Below are positions 8,376 through 17,522 of a DNA stretch of 64,000 bases, piece by piece. Source of the stretch: Nostocoides jenkinsii Ben 74 (lineage in GTDB: Bacteria > Actinomycetota > Actinomycetes > Actinomycetales > Dermatophilaceae). Both the position numbers and the translations under genes were made by a program. How positions within the stretch are numbered: position 1 is the first letter of the stretch; every line of letters begins with the position of its first letter. Under the pieces are notes generated by a model. That model saw only the letters and a program-made list of their open reading frames with translations. It was not told the origin of the DNA and did no database searches. The stretch spans positions 816,214 to 880,213 of the forward strand of contig NZ_HF571038.1 in the NCBI RefSeq assembly GCF_001046875.1, given 5' to 3'.

Positions 8376-9718
8376 GCTTCCGTGGCGAGGACGGCGCTGC
8401 CGCCGGGCGCCCTCAGGTCATAGATGGCGTATGCCGCGACCACGGCGAAGCAGGCCGCTGGCACGATGAATGAGACCGCCGGCGTCGTCTTGTCGATCAC
8501 GAGCCCCTGGACGAGTGGCATGATCGCGCCGCCGACGATGGCCATGACCAGGCCGGCAGCACCGAACTTCGTGGCTGGGCCGAGCCCCTGCAGCGCGACG
8601 CCATAGATCGTCGGGAACATCAGCGACAGGCAGAACGAGATCGCCACGATGGCCGCGACGCCCACCACATTGGGTGAAACCACGGCGATCAGGCACAGAC
8701 CCACCGCCAGGATCCCCAGCGCCGCGAGGACCTTCGTCGCACGCACGCGGCCGATGAGCCACGTCATGAAGAACCGAGAGAACAAGAAGACGATCAGGCT
8801 GACCTGCAACAGGTAGCCACCCAACTTCAAACTGCCATCCAGCGCCTGCTGGACGTACTGAATGATGTAGGTCCAGCAGCACACCTGGGCGGCGACGTTG
8901 AAGAACTGGGCGATGACGCCATAGCGATACCGCTTCCGGCTCCACAAGACCTTCGCAATGCTCTCCCCGGTGGCATCCCCGTCGGACGCCTCCGAGTGGA
9001 ACTCTTCCCGGATCGGCGGGGACTTCTGAAGGGCAATGACCAGCCAAATCACCAGCAGGAGGAAGGCCAACCCGAGATAGGGACCCATGACCGCCCCTAG
9101 TTGCCCGGCCCGGATGGTGTGCAACTCCCCGGGACTGAGCGAGGTCAGGTCAACGGGGTTGTCCTCTAGCTTGGGCAGAATCAACGTCGAGGCAAGCAGG
9201 ACACCGATATTGGTGCCCAGCGGGTTGAACGCTTGCGCAAAGTTCAACCGCCGCGTCGCCGTCGACTCCGGCCCGAGCGCGATCACATACGGATTCGCCG
9301 AGGTCTCCAGAATCGAGCACCCCGCGGCCATCGCGAACAGCGCGACCAGGAACGCCTCATACGTCATGATCTTGCTCGCCGGATAGAAGGCGAACGCCCC
9401 GATCGCGGCCAGTCCGAGCCCGGTCAGCAACCCGACCTTGTAGCCGAAACGCTGGTTGATAAAGGCCGCCGGCAACGCCAGCAGGAAGTAGGCCCCGAAG
9501 TAGGCCAACTGCACCAGCGACGCCTGGAAGGTGCTCATCTCGAAGATGCGCTTGAAGCCGGCGACCATCGGGGTGGTGAGGTCCGCCGCGATGCCCCAGG
9601 CCGTGAAACAGCCGACCAGAACCGCGAACAGCACCATCATTCCGGGCCCGACAAGGGGCTCCTTGACCGGCCCGACCGAGCTTGGCGTTGCCGGGCGGTC
9701 TTGCCTCGTAGTGCTCAC
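8372..9718 (-). CDS. MFS sugar permease, FucP-like (L-fucose:H+ symporter family)
   Basis: 448 residues with about 12 membrane segments. The family-typical segment after helix 4 (ETSANPYVIALGPE, then NFAQAFNPLG) identifies the fucose/glucose-galactose symporter group. Family members import sugars with protons. It is the first gene of a minus-strand pair whose second gene is a binding lipoprotein; the 4-base overlap shows they are one operon. The substrate cannot be read from the sequence. It is divergent from deoC, with 165 bp between the two starts. Confidence 0.88.
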   Translation of the reverse strand: MSTTRQDRPATPSSVGPVKEPLVGPGMMVLFAVLVGCFTAWGIAADLTTPMVAGFKRIFEMSTFQASLVQLAYFGAYFLLALPAAFINQRFGYKVGLLTGLGLAAIGAFAFYPASKIMTYEAFLVALFAMAAGCSILETSANPYVIALGPESTATRRLNFAQAFNPLGTNIGVLLASTLILPKLEDNPVDLTSLSPGELHTIRAGQLGAVMGPYLGLAFLLLVIWLVIALQKSPPIREEFHSEASDGDATGESIAKVLWSRKRYRYGVIAQFFNVAAQVCCWTYIIQYVQQALDGSLKLGGYLLQVSLIVFLFSRFFMTWLIGRVRATKVLAALGILAVGLCLIAVVSPNVVGVAAIVAISFCLSLMFPTIYGVALQGLGPATKFGAAGLVMAIVGGAIMPLVQGLVIDKTTPAVSFIVPAACFAVVAAYAIYDLRAPGGSAVLATEA

Positions 9719-9871
9719 TGCCGCTCCTCAACCGGCGCACAGGTTCCCAATGTGACGCCGTCGTCCAGACCTGGATGGGGGGAGAAAACCGCTAGGTCCG
9801 AACGTAGCGTTCCCCCGTCTCCCCGGCAACGGGAGACCGCGGATCGACCGAGAAAGAACCCACCCTGGGCC

Positions 9872-9877
9872 TAGACT
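9872..9877 (+). promoter_or_regulatory. -10 element of the deoC operon, leaderless
   Basis: TAGACT stands six bases before the GTG start at 9884, with no ribosome-binding site between them. The expected transcription start coincides with the start codon. Confidence 0.55.
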
Positions 9878-9883
9878 CAACCG

Positions 9884-10885
9884 GTGAGTTCCACCCCGGT
9901 CGACACCGCCGTCGACGCCACCGCCCGTGCCCGCGATCTGCTCGGGGTCTCCCGACTGACCAATTCCGCCCTGACGGCCTGGCTCCACGGCCTGCCGGGC
10001 GTGGACCAAGTCGGCTGCGAGGCCCGCGCGGCCGCACTGGGCACGCGCTCGATCAAGACCGACTCCAAGAAGTGGGCCATCGACCTGGCCATCTCGATGA
10101 TCGACCTGACGACCCTAGAGGGCGCCGACACCCCCGGCAAGGTCCGCGGGTTGTGCGCCAAGGCCCTCACCCCCGACGCGAGTGATCTCACCGCTCCTCG
10201 GCCTGCGGCCGTTTGTGTGTATGGCGATATGGTCGCCACCGCGCGCGCCACCCTCGGCACCGACAGCGGCGTCAATATCGCTGCTGTCGCAACGGCTTTC
10301 CCGAGCGGACGCGCCAGTATGGCCGTAAAGCTCGCCGACACCCGCGAGGCCGTCGCCGCCGGCGCGGACGAGATCGACATGGTCATCGATCGCGGCGCCT
10401 TCATCGCCGGCGACTACCTGCGCGTCTTCGACGAGATTGCCGAAGTGAAAAAAGCCTGCGGCAGTGCGCGCTTGAAGGTCATCATGGAGACCGGCGAGCT
10501 GGTCACTTATGACAACGTCCGCCGCGCGTCGTGGCTCTCGATGCTCGCTGGCGGTGACTTCATCAAGACGAGCACCGGCAAGGTGTCCCCCGCGGCGACG
10601 CTGCCCGTCACCGTGATCATGCTGGAAGCCGTGCGCGACTGGCTCGACCTCACTGGCGAGATGGTCGGGGTCAAGCCCGCCGGTGGCATCAAGACGAGCA
10701 AGGACGCCATCAAGTTCTTGGTCGCCGTCAACGAGGTCGCCGGGGAGGCCTGGCTCGACAATCACTGGTTCCGCTTCGGCGCCTCCAGCCTGCTGAATGA
10801 CCTTCTCCTGCAACGACAACGGATGACGCTCGGCTATTACTCCGGCGCCGACTACATCACCGACGACGCTCCCAGCCTCTACTGA
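9884..10885 (+). CDS. deoC: Deoxyribose-phosphate aldolase
   Basis: 333 residues, of the long actinobacterial type. It cleaves 2-deoxyribose-5-phosphate to acetaldehyde and glyceraldehyde-3-phosphate through a lysine Schiff base. The catalytic lysine lies in GGDFIKTSTGK near residue 227, and a second active-site lysine is in GVKPAGGIKTS near 263. EIDMVIDRGAF near 165 is the conserved acidic strand. The GTG start is supported by the leaderless promoter. The two aldehyde dehydrogenase genes downstream (12-bp gap, then a 4-bp overlap) would remove the acetaldehyde. Confidence 0.94.
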   Translation: MSSTPVDTAVDATARARDLLGVSRLTNSALTAWLHGLPGVDQVGCEARAAALGTRSIKTDSKKWAIDLAISMIDLTTLEGADTPGKVRGLCAKALTPDASDLTAPRPAAVCVYGDMVATARATLGTDSGVNIAAVATAFPSGRASMAVKLADTREAVAAGADEIDMVIDRGAFIAGDYLRVFDEIAEVKKACGSARLKVIMETGELVTYDNVRRASWLSMLAGGDFIKTSTGKVSPAATLPVTVIMLEAVRDWLDLTGEMVGVKPAGGIKTSKDAIKFLVAVNEVAGEAWLDNHWFRFGASSLLNDLLLQRQRMTLGYYSGADYITDDAPSLY

Positions 10886-10897
10886 CGAAGGCCCGCA

Positions 10898-12343
10898 ATG
10901 ACGAAGTTCGAATACGCCCCTGCGCCCGAGTCCGGGGCCGTCGTCGACCTCAAGCCGTCCTATGGCTTGTTCATCAACGGCCAGTTCGTCGATGGCACCG
11001 GCACGAGCTTCAAGACGATCTCCCCCGCCACCGAGGAGGTGCTCGCCGAGGTTGCCGAGGCGAGCGCCGCGGATGTGGACGCGGCGGTCAAGGCCGCGCG
11101 CGCGGCATACACCCGGGTATGGAGCAAGCTGAGTGGCGCCGATCGGGGGAAGTATCTCTTCCGGATCGCCCGCATCCTGCAGGAGCGGGCGCGCGAGTTC
11201 GCGGTCCTGGAGACGCTCGACAATGGCAAGCCGATCAAGGAGAGCCGCGACGTCGATGTGCCCATCGCGGCGGCGCACTTCTTCTATCACGCAGGCTGGG
11301 CCGACAAGCTCGACTACGCCTCGCTGGGGCCGAACCCGCGCCCGCATGGCGTTGTGGGACAGATCATTCCGTGGAACTTCCCGATGCTGATGCTCGCCTG
11401 GAAGATCGCCCCGGCGCTGGCCACCGGCAACACCGTCGTGCTGAAGCCCGCCGAGACCACGCCGCTGACGGCGCTGCTGTTTGCCGAGGTGTGCCAGCAG
11501 GCCGACCTGCCGCCGGGCGTCGTCAATATCGTCACCGGCGCGGGCGTGACGGGTCAGGCGATCGTGGACCATCACAGCATCGACAAGATCGCGTTCACGG
11601 GCTCGACCGGCGTCGGCAAGGCCATCGCCCGCGCCATCGCCGGCACCCCCAAGAAGGCGACGCTGGAGCTGGGCGGCAAGGCCGCCAACATCATCTTCGA
11701 CGACGCCCCGATCGACCAGGCGGTCGAGGGGATCATCAACGGCATCTTCTTCAACCAGGGCCACGTATGCTGCGCCGGCTCCCGATTGCTTGTCCAGGAG
11801 TCGATCGCGGACGAGGTCGACCGGCGACTGAAGCGCCGGTTGCAGACGCTGCGCGTCGGCGACCCGCTCGACAAGAACACCGACGTCGGCGCCATCAACT
11901 CGCGCGCGCAACTCGATCGGATCACCTCGCTGGTCGCCGCCGGTGAGGCCGAGGGCGCCGAGCGCTGGGACACCGGTTGTCCGTTGCCCGAGAAGGGTTT
12001 CTGGTTCCGACCGACGGTCTTCACCGGGGTCAGCCAGACGCACCGGATCGCTCAGGAGGAGATCTTTGGCCCGGTGGTCTCGGTGCTGACCTTCCGCACG
12101 CCCTCGGAGGCGGTGGCGAAGGCCAACAACACGCCATACGGGCTCTCGGCGGGGATCTGGACGGAGAAGGGGTCGCGCATCCTCTGGATGGCCGACCAGA
12201 TGCGGGCGGGGGTGGTCTGGGCCAACACCTTCAACAAGTTCGACCCGACCAGCCCGTTTGGCGGCTACAAGGAATCCGGCTACGGCCGCGAGGGTGGCCG
12301 GCACGGTTTGGCCGCCTATGTCACGACGGGAGAAGGCGCGTGA
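10898..12343 (+). CDS. Aldehyde dehydrogenase (NAD(P)+-dependent)
   Basis: 481 residues, a full-length ALDH. The oxyanion Asn is in PWNFPM near residue 160, the general-base Glu in TLELGGKAAN near 258 and the nucleophilic Cys in QGHVCCAGSR near 291. EEIFGPVV near 387 is the usual cofactor-side motif. In the deoC operon the likely substrate is the acetaldehyde released by DeoC. The product, acetate or another oxidised form, is inferred from context. Confidence 0.92.
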   Translation: MTKFEYAPAPESGAVVDLKPSYGLFINGQFVDGTGTSFKTISPATEEVLAEVAEASAADVDAAVKAARAAYTRVWSKLSGADRGKYLFRIARILQERAREFAVLETLDNGKPIKESRDVDVPIAAAHFFYHAGWADKLDYASLGPNPRPHGVVGQIIPWNFPMLMLAWKIAPALATGNTVVLKPAETTPLTALLFAEVCQQADLPPGVVNIVTGAGVTGQAIVDHHSIDKIAFTGSTGVGKAIARAIAGTPKKATLELGGKAANIIFDDAPIDQAVEGIINGIFFNQGHVCCAGSRLLVQESIADEVDRRLKRRLQTLRVGDPLDKNTDVGAINSRAQLDRITSLVAAGEAEGAERWDTGCPLPEKGFWFRPTVFTGVSQTHRIAQEEIFGPVVSVLTFRTPSEAVAKANNTPYGLSAGIWTEKGSRILWMADQMRAGVVWANTFNKFDPTSPFGGYKESGYGREGGRHGLAAYVTTGEGA

Positions 12344-13224
12344 GCCGGGTCGAGGTCAAGAAGACCTACAAGCTGTATGTCGGCGGGGCCTTCCCCCGCA
12401 GTGAGTCCGGCCGCTCCTACGAAGTCACCGACAGCAAAGGCCGCTTCCTCGCCAATGCCGCGCTGGGGTCCCGCAAGGACGCCCGTGACGCCGTTGTCGC
12501 TGCCCGCAAGGCCCAGGCGGGCTGGGCGGGGGCCACGGCATACAACCGCGGTCAGGTCCTCTATCGCGTCGCCGAGGTCATGGAGTCTCGTAAGGCCCAA
12601 TTCGTGGAGGAGGTGCGCGCCGCGGAGGGCCTGAACCCGACCCGAGCCGCCGCAGCCGTCGACGCCGCCATCGACCGCTGGGTCTGGTACGCCGGGTGGT
12701 CCGACAAGTTCACGCAGGTTCTCGGCGGCCTGAACCCGGTGGCCGGGCCCTACTTCAACATCTCGGCACCCGAGCCCACGGGCGTCGTGGCCGTCCTTGC
12801 GCCCCAAAGCAGTTCACTGCTGGGGCTGGTCAGCGTCGTGGCGCCGGTCATCGTGTCCGGCAACACCGCCGTGGTCGTGACCAGCTTTAACCGGCCGATC
12901 CCGGCGATCACCCTGGCCGAGGCGCTGGCGACCTCGGATGTCCCAGGCGGCGTCGTCAACCTGGTCACGGGCAATCCCGCCGAGATGGCGCCCTGGCTGG
13001 CTTCCCACCGTGACGTCAACGCGATCGACCTCACCGGCGTCGCGGACACCGACATCGCGTGGGCCGAGCTGGAGCGCGCGGCGGCCAACAACCTCAAGCG
13101 TGTTCGACGCCCGCTCATTGTCGACGGATCGGCCGTCGAGCCGGACTGGACGCTGAGCCCGGGCCTGAATCGGATCGAGAGTTACCTGGAGACAAAGACG
13201 GTCTGGCACCCCAAGGGAAAGTAG
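12340..13224 (+). CDS. Truncated aldehyde dehydrogenase-like protein without catalytic domain
   Basis: 294 residues. The GTG start overlaps the stop of the active ALDH by 4 bases. It aligns by eye with the N-terminal coenzyme-binding half of ALDHs (FNISAPEPTGVVAVLAP near 147, then GGVVNLVTGNPAEM near 203). The chain ends before the region that would hold the nucleophilic Cys. The oxyanion motif PWN is replaced by APQSSS, and the Glu-Leu-Gly-Gly motif is absent. It is therefore probably a structural or regulatory partner of the full-length ALDH, not an enzyme. Coding quality looks intact, so recent decay is unlikely. Confidence 0.8.
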   Translation: MSRVEVKKTYKLYVGGAFPRSESGRSYEVTDSKGRFLANAALGSRKDARDAVVAARKAQAGWAGATAYNRGQVLYRVAEVMESRKAQFVEEVRAAEGLNPTRAAAAVDAAIDRWVWYAGWSDKFTQVLGGLNPVAGPYFNISAPEPTGVVAVLAPQSSSLLGLVSVVAPVIVSGNTAVVVTSFNRPIPAITLAEALATSDVPGGVVNLVTGNPAEMAPWLASHRDVNAIDLTGVADTDIAWAELERAAANNLKRVRRPLIVDGSAVEPDWTLSPGLNRIESYLETKTVWHPKGK

Positions 13225-13232
13225 CCTGCCCA

Positions 13233-13251
13233 CCAGTGCCGCCGGCACTGG
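13233..13251 (+). terminator. Short hairpin after the deoC-ALDH operon
   Basis: An 8-bp perfect stem (13233-13240 with 13244-13251) with a 3-base loop lies 9 bases after the last stop codon of the operon. No T run follows. Confidence 0.45.
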
Positions 13252-13465
13252 ACGGGAGGAGGCCAGGATGGAGCGACCCACCGAGCAATCGGAGGCCGGG
13301 GTCGAGACGTCGCCGACTGACCCGGCGACGTCGCGTCTCGCCCCACTGATCCCTAACGGGTTTCTCACGGTCGTCGACCGTGCAGGGGTCGTGGCGCCGG
13401 GTGGCCCGGCGGGCCGGGAATCCAGCCCTATCCCGGCCCGATCGACCGACCCTGACGCCGAGGGG

Positions 13466-13987
13466 TCAGGCCAGGTCCTCCAGGAAGAGATCCACCTGGA
13501 TCTCGTCGGCGAGACGCTCAAGCTCCTCGCGCAGGGCACCGAGGTCGGCACCGATCGGCACCCGGGCCGAGACCTGGGCCTCGAAGAGCCGGCCCCCAGC
13601 CATCGGCGCGTCCCGGGTCTCGGTCGCCAATTCATCGAGGTTGATGCCCTGTCGAGCCAGCACCCCCGAGACCGCCGCGACGATCCCGGGCCGGTCGGTG
13701 CCGAGCAGGCTCAGCCGGAAGTGTCCGCCCTCATCCTCGGTGTCCGCCGTCCCACCGTCGTCGACCTGCAAGTCGATCAGACCGGCCGCGACCGGCTCCA
13801 AGGCCTGACGAAAGGCCTCGACATTGCCCTCCGGGACCGTGACCACGACGATGCCGGCGAACTTGCCCGCCAACTCGGCCAGCTGGCTGCGTTCCCAGTT
13901 GCCCCCATTGGCCGAGACCACGTCCGCCAGCGAACTGACCAGTCCGGCGCGGTCCTCGCCGAGGATCGAGATCACGAGTGTCTGCAC
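13466..13987 (-). CDS. Tandem ACT-domain protein (GcvR-like)
   Basis: 173 residues from a GTG at 13987. Two ACT domains can be seen: the first begins VISILGEDRAGLVSSLADV (residues about 5-23), the second LSLLGTDRPGIVAAVSGV (about 90-107). ACT domains bind amino acids or serve as dimer modules; GcvR-type proteins regulate glycine cleavage in Gammaproteobacteria. No ligand can be named here. The longer upstream reading frame to 14164 runs into the promoter of the kinase gene and was not used. Confidence 0.82.
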   Translation of the reverse strand: MQTLVISILGEDRAGLVSSLADVVSANGGNWERSQLAELAGKFAGIVVVTVPEGNVEAFRQALEPVAAGLIDLQVDDGGTADTEDEGGHFRLSLLGTDRPGIVAAVSGVLARQGINLDELATETRDAPMAGGRLFEAQVSARVPIGADLGALREELERLADEIQVDLFLEDLA

Positions 13988-14045
13988 GCCTCGATCGTAG
14001 CGAGCCAGCCACCCGGCGGCGCGGCTGCGCCGTAACCTACCCCTC

Positions 14046-14678
14046 GTGACCACCCCGACGACCCCGCCAGCCCGCCCCGCCGTCGTCCTCCTGTGCGGTC
14101 CAAGCGGCGCTGGCAAGTCCCGGCTGGCCCAGGTCCTCCACGTCCATCGGGGATGGCCGGTCATCCAACTCGACCACTTCTATCGTGACCACGACGATCC
14201 CGGTATGCCGCGCCACCCCTCCCTCGGCATCGTCGACTGGGATCATCCCGATTCCTGGAATGCCGATGCCGCCGAGGCGGCGCTCGTCTCCCTCGTGACC
14301 ACGGGCAGGGCCGTCATCCCGGAGTACGACATCAGCACCAGCAGCCGCGTCGGCGAAGGTGAGGTCAGCGCCGCCCCCGGGGACCTGCTGATCGCCGAGG
14401 GAATATTCGCGGCCGAGCTGGTCGAGCGGCTGCGGCAGCGCGGCATACTCCATAGCGCGTGGTGCGTGGCCAATCACCGGTGGGTGACGATGGTGCGCCG
14501 CCTCGTGCGCGACGTGCGGGAGCACCGCAAACCGCCAGCCGTTCTCGTGCGGCGGGGGTGGGCCCTGATGCGCGCCGAGCCGGACGTGCTCGCGAGCGCG
14601 ACCAGGAAGGGCGCGACCGTCATCGATCCCGGGTCCCTTCAACGGCTCTTGGAAGCCGACCCCGCCGGCACCCGGTGA
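14046..14678 (+). CDS. udk: Uridine kinase-like P-loop nucleoside kinase
   Basis: 210 residues. The Walker A GPSGAGKS is near residue 19, followed by a substrate Asp in QLDHFYRDHDDPG near 42-54 and an IVDWDHPDSWN stretch typical of the uridine kinase family. It would phosphorylate a pyrimidine nucleoside, in keeping with the salvage genes around it. The GTG start has no ribosome site but a TAACCT -10 box ends 7 bases upstream (leaderless). It is convergent with adenosine deaminase, with a 4-bp gap. Confidence 0.82.
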   Translation: MTTPTTPPARPAVVLLCGPSGAGKSRLAQVLHVHRGWPVIQLDHFYRDHDDPGMPRHPSLGIVDWDHPDSWNADAAEAALVSLVTTGRAVIPEYDISTSSRVGEGEVSAAPGDLLIAEGIFAAELVERLRQRGILHSAWCVANHRWVTMVRRLVRDVREHRKPPAVLVRRGWALMRAEPDVLASATRKGATVIDPGSLQRLLEADPAGTR

Positions 14679-14682
14679 GCGG

Positions 14683-15783
14683 TCAGACGGTGTAGGCGGG
14701 CACCCCAAGGGCGACATAGCCCGGCTTGACGACCTTCTCGATAAGGGCGAGGCGCACGTCATAGGGGATGAAGGCGGACTTCAGCGCGTTGATCGTCGCC
14801 CACCGGATATCGGAGAGAGTCCAGCCGGCGTCATCGACCAAGTGCTGCATCTCGCGACCGAGCGTGGTACCGCTCATCAGGCGATTGTCGGTGTTCACGG
14901 TGACCCGGAACCGCAGATCCTTCAGCAGCGTGATCGGGTGCTCGGCGTATGAGGCAGCCGCCCCGGTCTGCAGGTTGCTGCTCGGGCACATCTCCAACGG
15001 GATCCGGGCGTCTCGGACGTATGCCGCGAGCCTGCCCAACACCGGCGCGTCACCGGAGGTGTCGACGTCGTCGACGATGCGTACGCCGTGGCCGAGTCGA
15101 TCCGCGCCGCACCATTGGATCGCCTCCCAGATGCTCGGGAGACCGAACGCCTCGCCGGCGTGGATGGTGAAGTGGGCATTCTCGCGCTGGAGGTACTCGA
15201 AGGCGTCGAGGTGGCGGGTGGGCGGGTAGCCGGCCTCCGCACCGGCGATGTCGAAGCCGACGACCCCGTCATCGCGATAGCGCGCGGCGAGTTCGGCGAT
15301 CTCACGGGATCGGGCGGCGTGGCGCATGGCCGTCAGAAGCGCGCGGACCTGGATCGGGCGGCCGGCCGCCGCCGCCTCGGTCTCCCCCTCCCGGAAGCCG
15401 GCGTTAACCGCCTCGACGACCTCCTCCATGGCCAGCCCACCCGCGACGTGTTGCTCCGGGGCGTAACGGGACTCGGCATACACCACGCCGTCGGCGGCGA
15501 GGTCGAGCGCGCACTCCTTGGCCACCCGGTGCAGGCCGGCAGGGGTCTGCATGACGGCGACGGTGTGCTCGAACGTCTCCAGGTAGCGCACCAGCGATCC
15601 CGAGTCCGCGCTCTCGCGGAACCATTGGTCGAGCGCCGCCGCATCCGTGCGCGGCAGGTTGGTGTAGCCGATCTCGTCGCTGATCTCGATGATCGTTTGC
15701 GGCCGCACTCCCCCGTCTAGGTGGTCGTGCAAGAGGGCCTTGGGTGCCGCGGCGATTTCCGGGCTGACGGCGATGTCACTCAC
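14683..15783 (-). CDS. add: Adenosine deaminase
   Basis: 366 residues. It hydrolyses (deoxy)adenosine to (deoxy)inosine and ammonia in the cytoplasm. Zinc ligands are in LLHDHLDGG near residue 18 and HAGEAFG near 206. [12 protein letters not shown] near 262 and [11 protein letters not shown] near 294 complete the active site. The GTG start has a TACGCT -10 box (15791-15796) 7 bases upstream. It sits just downstream of thymidine phosphorylase but has its own promoter. It supplies inosine for the PNP at the left end of the window. Confidence 0.95.
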   Translation of the reverse strand: MSDIAVSPEIAAAPKALLHDHLDGGVRPQTIIEISDEIGYTNLPRTDAAALDQWFRESADSGSLVRYLETFEHTVAVMQTPAGLHRVAKECALDLAADGVVYAESRYAPEQHVAGGLAMEEVVEAVNAGFREGETEAAAAGRPIQVRALLTAMRHAARSREIAELAARYRDDGVVGFDIAGAEAGYPPTRHLDAFEYLQRENAHFTIHAGEAFGLPSIWEAIQWCGADRLGHGVRIVDDVDTSGDAPVLGRLAAYVRDARIPLEMCPSSNLQTGAAASYAEHPITLLKDLRFRVTVNTDNRLMSGTTLGREMQHLVDDAGWTLSDIRWATINALKSAFIPYDVRLALIEKVVKPGYVALGVPAYTV

Positions 15784-15896
15784 GATGGACAGCGTATGGC
15801 GTGGCCCCCTCCCGGGTCCCTAGGCCACCTCCGGGACGCCGGGTGTGGGCCTGGGTTTGGGGCCTGGGGTTTTTGGCGCTGGGTTGGGGCTCTGGG

Positions 15897-17180
15897 TCAG
15901 GAGATGCGGTCGAGGACCACGGGGGTGGGGTTGGGGGCGGCGTCGCCGATCTGTATGCCGCCCGCGAGCGCCTCCTTGGCCCGCTCGAAGCGGTCGGGGG
16001 TGTCGGTGAGCAGGGTGAGGATGGGCTCGCCCTTGCGGACCGGGTCACCGGGCTTGCGGTGGATTTCCACGCCAGCCCCGGCTTGCACCGGGTCCTCCTT
16101 GCGGGCCCGGCCGGCGCCGAGGCGCCAGGCGGCGACGCCCACGGCATACGCATCCATGGCGGTGACGAAACCGTCGCGCTCGGCGAGGATCTGCTCGTTG
16201 TGCTTGGCGACGGCCATCGGCGCTTCGGGGTCTCCGCCCTGGGCCCGGATCATCCGGTTCCAGGCATCGAGCGCGCGGCCGTCCTGGAGCGCGGCCCGCA
16301 CGTCCTGACCGCCCTTGCCCGCGGCCTCGAGCATCTCCTCCGCCAGACGCACGGTCAATTCCACGACATCGGCCGGACCGCCGCCCGAAAGCACCTCGAC
16401 GGACTCGCGTACCTCGATGGCGTTGCCGGCGGTCAGCCCCAGTGGTGTCGACATATCCGTCAGCAGCGCAACGGTTTTGACGCCGGCGTCGGTGCCGAGG
16501 TCGACCATCGTGCGAGCGAGCTCGCGGGCGTCGTCGATGTTCTTCATGAACGCCCCCGAGCCGACCTTGACGTCGAGAACGAGCGCCCCGGTGCCCTCGG
16601 CGATCTTCTTGGACATGATCGAGGAGGCGATCAGCGGGATGGCCTCGACGGTCCCCGTGACATCGCGCAGCGCATACAGCTTCTTATCCGCAGGGGCCAG
16701 GCCGGAGCCGGCCGCGCAGATCACCGCGCCCACGTCGTCGAGCTGGGCGAGCATCGCCTCATTGGACATCCCGGCCTGCCAACCGCGGATCGACTCCAGC
16801 TTGTCGAGGGTGCCGCCGGTGTGGCCGAGCCCGCGACCGGACAGCTGCGGCACGGCCACCCCGAACACCGCGACGAGCGGGGCGAGAGGCAGCGTGATCT
16901 TGTCGCCGACACCGCCGGTCGAGTGTTTGTCGGCAGTGGGGTTCTTGAGCGAGGAAAAGTCCATGCGCTCGCCCGACTTGATCATCGCGTCGGTCCACGT
17001 TGCGATCTCGCGACGGGTCATCCCATTGAGCAGGACAGCCATGTTGAGCGCCGACATCTGCTCCTCCGCGACCACACCTCGCGTGTAGGCGTCGATCACC
17101 CACCGGATCTGCTCGTCCGACAACTCGCGCTTGTCACGCTTGGCAATGATGACGTCGACGGCATCGAAGGCTTCGCTCAT
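15897..17180 (-). CDS. deoA: Thymidine phosphorylase
   Basis: 427 residues, the normal length for bacterial DeoA. The family signature STGGVGDKITLPLAPLVA lies near residues 87-104, and KVGSGAFMKNIDDA near 195 is conserved. It converts thymidine and phosphate into thymine and 2-deoxyribose-1-phosphate, feeding the mutase and DeoC. Related actinobacteria have cdd directly upstream of deoA. Here a toxin-antitoxin pair on the other strand separates them, so deoA needs its own promoter or read-through across the pair. Confidence 0.95.
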   Translation of the reverse strand: MSEAFDAVDVIIAKRDKRELSDEQIRWVIDAYTRGVVAEEQMSALNMAVLLNGMTRREIATWTDAMIKSGERMDFSSLKNPTADKHSTGGVGDKITLPLAPLVAVFGVAVPQLSGRGLGHTGGTLDKLESIRGWQAGMSNEAMLAQLDDVGAVICAAGSGLAPADKKLYALRDVTGTVEAIPLIASSIMSKKIAEGTGALVLDVKVGSGAFMKNIDDARELARTMVDLGTDAGVKTVALLTDMSTPLGLTAGNAIEVRESVEVLSGGGPADVVELTVRLAEEMLEAAGKGGQDVRAALQDGRALDAWNRMIRAQGGDPEAPMAVAKHNEQILAERDGFVTAMDAYAVGVAAWRLGAGRARKEDPVQAGAGVEIHRKPGDPVRKGEPILTLLTDTPDRFERAKEALAGGIQIGDAAPNPTPVVLDRIS

Positions 17181-17288
17181 GGCCGCATCCTGCCAGCACC
17201 CGGCTCGAAGTCCATACCAAGCGACCGTCAGGCAGAGGGCATTGCGTTACGGCAGACAATTTGAATCCCTGTTTGGTATGCTAGTTAC

Positions 17289-17522
17289 ATGTCAATTCAG
17301 ATCACCGTTCGACTTGATGAGGGGCTGGTTGCCAATCTCGATGCGGTCATTGCCTCCGGAGGCGCGAAGTCGCGGGCGGCCCTTATCGAGTCGGCCCTAG
17401 AGGCGGAGTTCCGCCGTCGCCTCTATCAGCGTGAAATCGACATACTGCGCGCCCAGCCCAGCGACCCCGACATGGACGCACTCGCTGCGTGGATGGTCGG
17501 CAGATATCCAGGCATCGAGTGA
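17289..17522 (+). CDS. Ribbon-helix-helix antitoxin (MazE/CopG-like)
   Basis: 77 residues. The first 45 (QITVRLDEGLVANLDAVIASG, then KSRAALIESALEAEF) form the beta strand and two helices of a ribbon-helix-helix DNA-binding fold. The C-terminal acidic tail would wrap the toxin. The stop overlaps the toxin start (TGATG). A TATGCT -10 box at 17277-17282 lies 6 bases before the ATG, so translation is probably leaderless, and the antitoxin likely represses this promoter. AT content just upstream is higher than in neighbouring DNA. Confidence 0.85.
   Translation: MSIQITVRLDEGLVANLDAVIASGGAKSRAALIESALEAEFRRRLYQREIDILRAQPSDPDMDALAAWMVGRYPGIE

Noticed and set aside
13268-14035. Plus-strand open frame after the deoC operon with a GGAGG site before ATG 13268
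   Set aside because: The ribosome site is good, but most of the frame is antisense to the clear ACT-domain gene and no protein family is visible. A short peptide ending before 13465 cannot be excluded.
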